This document shows, one piece after another, positions 1-5,097 of a stretch of DNA of 8,928 nt. The notes under the pieces are model-generated. The model saw only the letters and a list, made by a program, of their open reading frames with translations, searched no databases and had not been told where the DNA came from. The first letter of the stretch is position 1. Every line of letters begins with the position of its first letter. The stretch comes from DASTCC01 sp035711465 (lineage in GTDB: Bacteria; Acidobacteriota; Vicinamibacteria; Vicinamibacterales; SCN-69-37), in the NCBI GenBank assembly GCA_035711465.1, contig DASTCC010000316.1, forward strand, positions 1 to 8,928, given 5' to 3'. Both the position numbers and the translations under genes were made by a program.

Positions 1-1982
1 TCGGCCGCACGATCCGCATCAACGGCCAGTCGTTCGAAATCGTCGGCGTCGCCGCCGCTCCCTACCGCGGGCTGAATGGCGTGCTGCGGGGCACGCGGAT
101 CTGGATCCCGCTTGCCGCCGAGCCGGCGTTGCGGTCCGGCACGCCCGCCGCGGCCGTCTCGCGCGATCGCCGCCGGCTCACGGCGATCGGCAGACTGGAT
201 CCGAGCCGTACCGTCGAGCAGGCGTCGTCCGAGCTCGCGAGCATCGGCGCGCGACTCGATCAGGCCGATCCGCCGAAAGCGATGCCTGGCGGGATTGGCC
301 CGCCATCTCGCGCGTGGCGTGCACGGCCGCTCTCCCGCGCCGGCGAAACGGGCAGCAGCGACGACCAACTCACCTTGATGCTGGTCGCGTTCGTCGGGCT
401 CGTGCTCGTGGTCGCGTGCACCAACCTCGCCAATCTGGTGCTCGCGCGCGGCGCGTCGCGGCAGGGCGAACTCGCCGTCCGCATGGCGATGGGCGCGTCG
501 CGCGGCCGGCTGATCTGGGAGCAGTGCGTCGAGAGCCTGCTGCTCGCCGGCGCCGGCTTCGTCGTCGCCTACGGAATGTTTCGCGCGCTCGCCGCGGTGA
601 TGACGAAGGAGTACACGTTCGCCGTCGCGCCGATGCGGGCGACGCTCTCGATCCAGCCGACGCTCGACACGACGGCGCTCGGTGTGGCGATCGCGTCGAT
701 GCTGCTGGCGCTCCTGGTCTTCGGACTCGAACCGGCCGTGCAGCTGGCGCGTGCCGTCGACCTGCGGTCGGCGCTGGCGCGCGGCGCGAGCGGCATCCGC
801 CCGCGCCTCGGCCGGCAGCGGATGGTGATCCGCTGGCAGGTCGCCGTCGCCGCCGGCTTCTTCATCGTCGCGACGATGTTCATTCGCGGCACGATCAACC
901 TCGCCAGACACGATCCGGGCGTCGATGTCGATCGCCTTGCCGTCGCCGCGCTCGATCTGCAGCCGCGCGCGCTCGACGAATCACGGCTGCGTCTGACGAT
1001 CGATCGCGTGCTCGAGGAGGCGCGGCGCGATCCCGCGATCGCCTCGGTCTCGGCGTCGACCGGCCTGCCGTTCGGCGTCATGCCGTCGATGCAGGTGGCG
1101 ATCGCGACGACCGACGACCCGACGGCGCTCGATCGATCGTCGGTGGCGGCGCTGGCGGCGACGCCGTCGCTGTTCGAGACGCTCGGCGTGCCAATCCTGC
1201 GTGGACGCGCCTTCAATGCCGGTGACGGCCCGGCCGGCCCGCCGGTGGTCGTGCTCAGCGAGCTGGCGGCGAAGCAGCTGTTCGGATCGACGGACGCCAT
1301 CGGCCGATCGCTTCAACTCCGGCGCGCCGGCCGGTCGCAGTCGGTCGAAGTCGTCGGCGTCGCCCGCGACACCGACGTCCGCTTCATCAACGCGCCGCGG
1401 CGTCCGCTGATCTACCTGCCGCTCGACCAGCACTTCGACGCCGCGATGACCATCGCGGCGCGGGCGAACGGCGATGCGCCACGGGCGGCGACGGCGCTCC
1501 GCAACGCGATCGCCCGCGTCGATGCCGATCTCCCGGTGACGCTCGTCGGCACCGGCGAAGACGTGATGGCGGGCCTGTTCACGATGGTGCGGTCGCTCGG
1601 ACTGGCGACGCTCTACCTTGGCGGCTTCACGCTGCTCCTGGCGATGGTCGGCCTGTTCGGCGTCCAGTCGCACCTCGTCGCGCACCGCACGCGCGAGATC
1701 GGCGTGCGGATGGCGCTCGGCGCAAGCGTTCGACAGATCAAGGCCATGGTGCTCCGGGACGGCTATCGCCCCGTGGTCGAGGGGCTGATCCTCGGGCTCT
1801 GGGGTGGCATGGCCGCGCGCCTGATCGTGCGCAGCTACATGCAGGTCGAGGTCAACGTCTTCGACCCGTGGATGCTGTTGCTGACGCCGATCCCGCTGGT
1901 TGTCGCCGCTTTCTGCGCCTGCTACCTGCCGGCGGCGCGGGCGTCGGCCGTCGAGCCGACTGTGGCGCTCAGAGCAGAGTGA
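1..1982 (+). CDS. ADOP-type FtsX/MacB-like permease, 5' end outside window
   Basis: The frame is already open at base 3 and gives 659 visible residues to TGA at 1980-1982; the start lies left of the window. An apparent ATG at 81 is internal, because the 26 codons before it continue the fold (GRTIRINGQSFEIVGV aligns with GRTVWLNNVPVTLVGV in the second permease near 8335). Visible order: end of the first periplasmic MacB-like domain; first FtsX transmembrane block (first helix about 370-440, then GELAVRMAMGAS); a membrane segment near 825-890 opening a second MacB-like domain; a second FtsX block from about 1590 with RTREIGVRMALGAS; last helix and PTVALRAE tail. The duplicated MacB-FtsX plan with no ATPase in view is typical of acidobacterial orphan permeases in the inner membrane. 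Their substrate is generally unknown, and nothing here shows it. The family call is secure; its function is not. Confidence 0.93.
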   Translation, partial: GRTIRINGQSFEIVGVAAAPYRGLNGVLRGTRIWIPLAAEPALRSGTPAAAVSRDRRRLTAIGRLDPSRTVEQASSELASIGARLDQADPPKAMPGGIGPPSRAWRARPLSRAGETGSSDDQLTLMLVAFVGLVLVVACTNLANLVLARGASRQGELAVRMAMGASRGRLIWEQCVESLLLAGAGFVVAYGMFRALAAVMTKEYTFAVAPMRATLSIQPTLDTTALGVAIASMLLALLVFGLEPAVQLARAVDLRSALARGASGIRPRLGRQRMVIRWQVAVAAGFFIVATMFIRGTINLARHDPGVDVDRLAVAALDLQPRALDESRLRLTIDRVLEEARRDPAIASVSASTGLPFGVMPSMQVAIATTDDPTALDRSSVAALAATPSLFETLGVPILRGRAFNAGDGPAGPPVVVLSELAAKQLFGSTDAIGRSLQLRRAGRSQSVEVVGVARDTDVRFINAPRRPLIYLPLDQHFDAAMTIAARANGDAPRAATALRNAIARVDADLPVTLVGTGEDVMAGLFTMVRSLGLATLYLGGFTLLLAMVGLFGVQSHLVAHRTREIGVRMALGASVRQIKAMVLRDGYRPVVEGLILGLWGGMAARLIVRSYMQVEVNVFDPWMLLLTPIPLVVAAFCACYLPAARASAVEPTVALRAE

Positions 1983-1989
1983 CCGCCGG

Positions 1990-2024
1990 GTGACGACGGG
2001 TCACGACGGGTGGCACGGGTGACC
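1990..2024 (+). repeat. Tandem repeat array A (10-bp unit)
   Basis: Three to four units of GTGACGACGG (the same cycle as GACGGGTGAC) fill the 45 bases between the permease stop and the convergent SRPBCC stop. Units are 1990-1999 (exact), 2000-2009 (GTCACGACGG), 2010-2018 (one base short, degenerate) and a partial GTGACC at 2019-2024. It has the same unit and orientation as array B, so A and B are direct repeats on either side of the SRPBCC gene. Confidence 0.8.
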
Positions 2025-2027
2025 GGC

Positions 2028-2423
2028 TCACCGCGCTTCCAGATTCTTCTTCAGCGCCTGCGCGCCCTGATCAATTAGCGGTCCGATCGTGTCTGCCATG
2101 CCGGCGGGCAGGAAGTCGGTGATCCACACGAACTCCGAGCCGCCGTCGCGAGCCTCGAGCATCTGCATCGACGCGTGGTGATACGTCATGCCGGGAACAT
2201 CGGTGGCGCTGTAGACGACCCGCCGGTTCTCGTCGTCGATGTCGACGATGCGCTCGCGCACGACCAGGCCGTTGGCAAAGGTCACGGTTCGCATGCCGCC
2301 ATCGAGCGACGCCCCGGTCAGCACCGGCGCGAACAGCTGGTGCGCGTTCGCGACGTGCCGCAGAGACGCCCACGCTTTGTCGACGGGCACGTGCACCGCG
2401 AGACGCTTGTGGATTGAAGCCAT
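2028..2423 (-). CDS. SRPBCC-family (START/polyketide cyclase-like) small protein
   Basis: A 131-residue soluble protein with the SRPBCC helix-grip pattern: an N-terminal strand (MASIHKRLAVHVPVDKAW), a helix (ASLRHVANAHQLFAPV), a run of amphipathic strands (GGMRTVTFANGLVVRERIVDID, then RRVVYSA, then SEFVWITDFLP) and a closing C-terminal helix (IGPLIDQGAQALKKNLEAR). Length is normal for one domain. Such proteins bind hydrophobic ligands in a central cavity; the ligand cannot be read from sequence and there are no obvious catalytic residues. The start at 2423 is chosen because AAAGGA lies 5 bases upstream; the open frame continues to a TTG at 2501, but those 26 residues only translate array B. 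The gene sits between repeat arrays A and B, and the abnormal 3' tail of the CPBP frame overlaps its first 106 bases. Confidence 0.88.
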   Translation of the reverse strand: MASIHKRLAVHVPVDKAWASLRHVANAHQLFAPVLTGASLDGGMRTVTFANGLVVRERIVDIDDENRRVVYSATDVPGMTYHHASMQMLEARDGGSEFVWITDFLPAGMADTIGPLIDQGAQALKKNLEAR

Positions 2424-3409
2424 CTGTTTCCTTTCATAGATCGACTGACGGTGACGACGGGTGACGACGGGTGACGACTGGTGACCGTGGGGTGACAACA
2501 AGTGACGAATCCATCTCGCGATTGAGCGAGTCGAGCGGCCCCTGCGGCCCGCCGACGAACCCGTCGATGGTCATCTGCATCTGCAGCTTCGATTTCCGCA
2601 TCCGCCATTAATACCGCAACCGCCTCACGCGTCGACGTCTTTCGCGCGAGGGTTTCCCCGACCCGGGAGACGAGGAAGACGACCAACGGAACGAGCGCGG
2701 ACGCCACCATCCACAGTAGCGAGAATCGCACGCTGTCCGCGGCGGGCAGCACCAGGACTTTGATCGTGCCCTGGATCACGGCATGCACCAGCGCTGGCGC
2801 CCAGATCGTCCGGCCGCCGATCTCGAAGAGCCACGCGAGCGGGAACGACGTGACCGTGGCCAGGAGCACCGAAGCGAGCGCGATCGGCGACGGCGTCGAT
2901 ACGAACATCAGCAGGTGGACCGCGACGAACGGCGGCATCGAGAGCCAGGCGGCGCGCCAGAACGACCGGCCGTGTCGGAGATGACCGAAGAGATAGCCGC
3001 GGAAGAGGACTTCTTCGGCGACACCAGCCTGGGCGAAGAAGCCGGGAGCGAGCGCGAGCCAGTCAGGCGTCAGCTCGATGGAGGTGCCGGTCATCCAGGC
3101 GATCGCCGGCACGCCAAGCAGCAGAACGCTCGCCGCACTCGCGGCCGCCATCGCTCGCGCCGCGGGCCGGCCGAGGCCAAGTGAGCGCACCGCCCCGGCC
3201 CAGCTCGCGCCAGCCACCAGTCGCTCGAGGCCAAGCGTCGCGAGCAGAACGATCGCGCCGACGAGCAGTCCCTGTTGCGCCCGAGTGCTGCCCAGTGCCC
3301 GCGCGGAGAGATCGAAGAGCAGGAAAACGGCGAGGAAACCGGTGAGGAGCCGGATCCACGCCGACGGCGTCGCGATCCGATCGGTCGCGACGGGCCGACG
3401 AAGCATCAT
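2318..3409 (-). CDS. CPBP-family intramembrane metalloprotease with aberrant C-terminal tail
   Basis: The open frame is 363 codons. The first 260 or so form a normal CPBP (CAAX protease/bacteriocin-processing-like) protein with several hydrophobic helices: about 18-35, 47-65, 92-107, 160-170, 174-195 and 230-248. The family motifs are present: EExxxR as E132-E133-R137 (AEEVLFRGYLF), FxxxH as F161-H165 (FVAVH), and HxxxN/D as H209 with Gln at 213 (HAVIQ) where Asn or Asp is usual. It probably acts in the inner membrane; its substrate is unknown. ATG 3409 is chosen over the adjacent ATG 3406 only because it comes first. From about residue 265 the frame crosses the DHFR scrap, array B and 106 bases of the SRPBCC gene, adding about 98 low-complexity residues. 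Both other frames have stops at the expected end (TGA 2625-2627, TAA 2608-2610), so a small indel near 2600-2660 probably destroyed the native stop. Confidence 0.82.
   Translation of the reverse strand: MMLRRPVATDRIATPSAWIRLLTGFLAVFLLFDLSARALGSTRAQQGLLVGAIVLLATLGLERLVAGASWAGAVRSLGLGRPAARAMAAASAASVLLLGVPAIAWMTGTSIELTPDWLALAPGFFAQAGVAEEVLFRGYLFGHLRHGRSFWRAAWLSMPPFVAVHLLMFVSTPSPIALASVLLATVTSFPLAWLFEIGGRTIWAPALVHAVIQGTIKVLVLPAADSVRFSLLWMVASALVPLVVFLVSRVGETLARKTSTREAVAVLMADAEIEAADADDHRRVRRRAAGAARLAQSRDGFVTCCHPTVTSRHPSSPVVTVSRSMKGNRWLQSTSVSRCTCPSTKRGRLCGTSRTRTSCSRRC
2429..2434 (-). promoter_or_regulatory. Ribosome binding site of the SRPBCC gene
   Basis: AAAGGA on the minus strand, 5 bases before ATG at 2423. 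It decides the start in favour of MASIHK over the TTG further upstream inside the repeat array. Confidence 0.7.
2445..2508 (+). repeat. Tandem repeat array B (10-bp unit)
   Basis: Six consecutive 10-base units with growing divergence: 2451-2460 and 2461-2470 are exact GTGACGACGG, followed by GTGACGACTG, GTGACCGTGG, GGTGACAACA and AGTGACGAAT, with a partial TGACG before the first. The array separates the SRPBCC start from the DHFR-like scrap and replaces the missing part of that gene. Confidence 0.85.
2512..2601 (-). pseudogene. N-terminal remnant of a dihydrofolate reductase-like (RibD_C) protein
   Basis: From an ATG at 2599-2601 the minus strand reads MRKSKLQMQMTIDGFVGGPQ, then GPLDSLNREMD. 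This is close to the conserved start of the RibD_C/dihydrofolate-reductase-like family (first beta strand MRKxKLQxQMxxDGFxxGPxGxxD, which forms part of the NADPH site in intact members). Homology stops after about 31 residues, exactly where array B begins; the frame then translates repeats (VVTPRSPVVTRRHPSSP) and ends at TGA 2434-2436, 55 codons in all. Intact members have roughly 180-200 residues, so this is a truncated scrap with no expected activity. The CPBP frame overlaps it in a different register. The identification rests on a short stretch, but that stretch is characteristic. Confidence 0.7.
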
Positions 3410-3418
3410 GCGGCGGCG

Positions 3419-3424
3419 ATTATA
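3419..3424 (-). promoter_or_regulatory. Candidate -10 box for the CPBP gene
   Basis: A perfect TATAAT on the minus strand, 9 bases upstream of ATG 3409, in very GC-rich surroundings. That spacing would start transcription at or next to the start codon, giving a leaderless or nearly leaderless mRNA, which agrees with the lack of a Shine-Dalgarno sequence there. The -35 position falls in array C, where no good TTGACA match is visible (GCGGGT at 17-base spacing). Confidence 0.45.
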
Positions 3425-3428
3425 GGCC

Positions 3429-3520
3429 CGTCACCCGCGTTACCCGCCGTTACCCGTCGTCACCCGCGTTACCCCGTCGTCACCCGCCGTGACCCGCCGT
3501 CACCCGTCGTCACCCGTCGA
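3429..3520 (-). repeat. Tandem repeat array C (10-bp unit, inverted relative to A and B)
   Basis: Nine units of CGTCACCCGY on the + strand, which is GACGGGTGAC-type on the minus strand: 3429-3437 (9 bases), 3438-3447, 3448-3457, 3458-3466 (9), 3467-3477 (11), 3478-3487, 3488-3497, 3498-3507 and 3508-3517. Variation is mainly CAC/TAC/GAC at one position and C/T at the last. It fills the space between the CPBP promoter and the aspA leader. It has no spacers and no dyad within the unit. Together with array B it brackets the CPBP gene and the DHFR scrap as inverted repeats. Confidence 0.85.
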
Positions 3521-3670
3521 GAGCCCCGATAGCCGGGAGCCTCTCCCGATGCCCGGAGGCACACGCACTGGCGGCTGGAGTCGACCCCTGATCTACCGGC
3601 CATTGCTCCGCCGCGTCGGCTGGTATGGGCATTGCGACTTCAACCGGAGGTACGACGTCACCGGACGCCT
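3518..3670 (+). other. aspA upstream leader with a small perfect hairpin
   Basis: This is non-coding sequence between array C and the aspA ribosome binding site. It contains a perfect 6-bp inverted repeat, CGGGAG (3534-3539), CCT loop, CTCCCG (3543-3548), within two imperfect copies of a CCCGAT(A)GCCGGGAG-like block at about 3525-3559. There is no T-run after it, so it is not a standard terminator. I see no convincing -35/-10 pair for aspA; TTGCTC (3603-3608) with TATGGG (3624-3629) is the nearest and is weak (15-base spacing). The aspA frame is open through here by chance. Confidence 0.35.
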
Positions 3671-3676
3671 GGAGGG
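3671..3676 (+). promoter_or_regulatory. Ribosome binding site of aspA
   Basis: GGAGGG, 4 bases before ATG 3681. It selects this start over the in-frame upstream codons (open back to 3489, through array C) and over ATG 3696. Confidence 0.8.
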
Positions 3677-3680
3677 CATC

Positions 3681-5087
3681 ATGTCAACGATCGCAATGCG
3701 GAACGAACACGACCTTCTCGGCGAGAAGGCGGTGCCGGCCGACGCCTACTACGGCGTCCAGACCGCCCGCGCGCTGGAGAACTTTCACATCTCGGGCGTC
3801 CCCCTCTCGCACTATCCGAACCTGATCAAGGCCTTTGCCATGGTGAAGATGGCGGCGGCGCGGGCCAACGTCGAGTGCGGCCAGTTCAGCCGCGAGATTC
3901 TGACCGGCATCGAAGGCGCGTGTCGTGAGCTCATGGAGGGCCGGCTTCACGATCAATTCCAACTCGACGTGTTCCAGGGCGGCGCCGGCACCTCGACGAA
4001 CATGAACGCCAACGAGGTCATCGCCAACCGCGCGCTCGAGCTGATGGGGCATCGCAAGGGCGACTACCAGTTCTGCGATCCGCATGATCACCTCAACTGC
4101 TCGCAGTCGACCAACGACGCCTATCCGACGTCGCTCCACATCGGCATGGCGCTCGGCAACATCGAGCTCGTCGCCGCGGTGAACGAGCTGATCGCGGCGT
4201 TCCGCGCCAAGGGCAAGGAATTTGGCGGCGTCGTCAAGATGGGCCGCACGCAGCTCCAGGACGCGGTGCCGATGACGCTCGGCCAGGAGTTCGAGGCGTT
4301 TGCCGAGACGCTCGCCGGCGAAGTGCGCACGCTCGAGAACGTTCAGCACGTTCTCTGCGAGAACAACATGGGCGCGACGGCGATCGGCACCGGTCTGAAC
4401 GCGCCGGCCGGCTACGCGCAAGCCTGCACGAAACATCTGGCAGCGATCACCGGTCTGCCGATCCATCTCGCCGACAACCTGATCGAGGCGACGCAAGACA
4501 CCCAGGCGTTCGTCCTCTACTCGTCGTGTATGAAGAGCCTGGCGATCAAGCTCTCGAAGGTCTGCAACGATCTCCGTCTGCTGTCGTCGGGGCCGCGATG
4601 CGGGCTGCGGGAGATCAACCTGCCGGCGAAGCAGCCGGGCTCGTCGATCATGCCCGGCAAGGTGAACCCGGTCATCCCCGAAGTCGTGAACATGGTCTGC
4701 TTCCGCGTCATCGGCAGCGATCTGACGGTCGCGATGGCCGCCGAAAGCGGCCAGCTGCAGCTCAACGTGTTCGAACCGGTGATCGCCGCCTGCATCTTCG
4801 AGGCGCAGACGATGTTCATGAACGCGGTGCGGACGCTGCGCGTGCACTGCGTCGAGGGCATCACCGCCAACGCGGACGTCTGCCGCGGCTACGTCGAGTA
4901 CAGCATCGGCGTGGTCACTGCGCTCAATCCAGTGATCGGCTACGACAAGTCGACGGCGCTCGCCGCCGAGGCGATGAAGACCGGCCGGGGCATCATCGAG
5001 CTCGTCCGCGAGAAGAAGATCCTCACCGAGGCGCAGATCGCGCAGGTGCTCGATCCGGTGGCGATGACCGGACAGGCGGGACGCTGA
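3681..5087 (+). CDS. aspA: Aspartate ammonia-lyase (aspartase)
   Basis: A cytoplasmic enzyme converting L-aspartate to fumarate and ammonia; the family is homotetrameric. At 468 residues it matches the usual 470-480. It aligns end to end with known aspartases: DLLGEKAVPADAYYGVQTAR (11-30), QGGAGTSTNMNANEV (99-113), SQSTNDAYPT (141-150), MGRTQLQDAVPMTLGQEF (187-204), LLSSGPRCGL (300-309) and the superfamily loop GSSIMPGKVNP (320-330) with the catalytic serine. Gln191 in GRTQLQDA, where class II fumarases have His (GRTHLxDA), together with the aspartase-like flanking sequence favours aspartase over fumarase. Nothing is truncated. The malic enzyme gene follows 10 bases after the stop, so the two are almost certainly one transcript. 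This is a high-confidence call; a secondary fumarase activity cannot be excluded from sequence. Confidence 0.95.
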   Translation: MSTIAMRNEHDLLGEKAVPADAYYGVQTARALENFHISGVPLSHYPNLIKAFAMVKMAAARANVECGQFSREILTGIEGACRELMEGRLHDQFQLDVFQGGAGTSTNMNANEVIANRALELMGHRKGDYQFCDPHDHLNCSQSTNDAYPTSLHIGMALGNIELVAAVNELIAAFRAKGKEFGGVVKMGRTQLQDAVPMTLGQEFEAFAETLAGEVRTLENVQHVLCENNMGATAIGTGLNAPAGYAQACTKHLAAITGLPIHLADNLIEATQDTQAFVLYSSCMKSLAIKLSKVCNDLRLLSSGPRCGLREINLPAKQPGSSIMPGKVNPVIPEVVNMVCFRVIGSDLTVAMAAESGQLQLNVFEPVIAACIFEAQTMFMNAVRTLRVHCVEGITANADVCRGYVEYSIGVVTALNPVIGYDKSTALAAEAMKTGRGIIELVREKKILTEAQIAQVLDPVAMTGQAGR

Positions 5088-5089
5088 GG
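5086..5089 (+). promoter_or_regulatory. Ribosome binding site of the malic enzyme gene, overlapping the aspA stop
   Basis: GAGG within TGAGG: the aspA TGA (5085-5087) runs into the Shine-Dalgarno core, 8 bases before GTG 5098. This geometry suggests translational coupling. A second GAGG (5095-5098) precedes an in-frame GTG at 5104 by 5 bases, so the true start could be 5104. Confidence 0.5.
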
Positions 5090-5097
5090 CGCGCGAG

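Noticed and set aside
569..1685. Minus-strand frames (243 and 234 codons) opposite the first permease
   Set aside because: Shadows of the permease coding frame; low-complexity Arg/Ala/Ser products.
2028..3409. SRPBCC plus CPBP genes as a toxin/immunity or bacteriocin system
   Set aside because: CPBP proteins can act in bacteriocin immunity, but there is no peptide precursor, leader or exporter nearby, and the neighbour is an ordinary SRPBCC protein.
3429..3520. Array C as a CRISPR array
   Set aside because: Units are about 10 bases, directly adjacent with no spacers, and there are no cas genes. It is a simple tandem repeat.
1990..3520. The repeat-bordered patch as an insertion sequence or integron-like element
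   Set aside because: No transposase, integrase, terminal inverted repeats or target-site duplication are visible; the repeats are simple tandem units with unequal copy numbers.
3534..3548. Hairpin CGGGAG-CCT-CTCCCG as a terminator or attenuator before aspA
   Set aside because: No T-run and no leader peptide or alternative pairing seen; kept only as a note in the leader entry.
3489..3680. Upstream in-frame extension of aspA (64 codons)
   Set aside because: It translates the repeat array and leader; the strong GGAGGG before 3681 and alignment with known aspartases fix the start.
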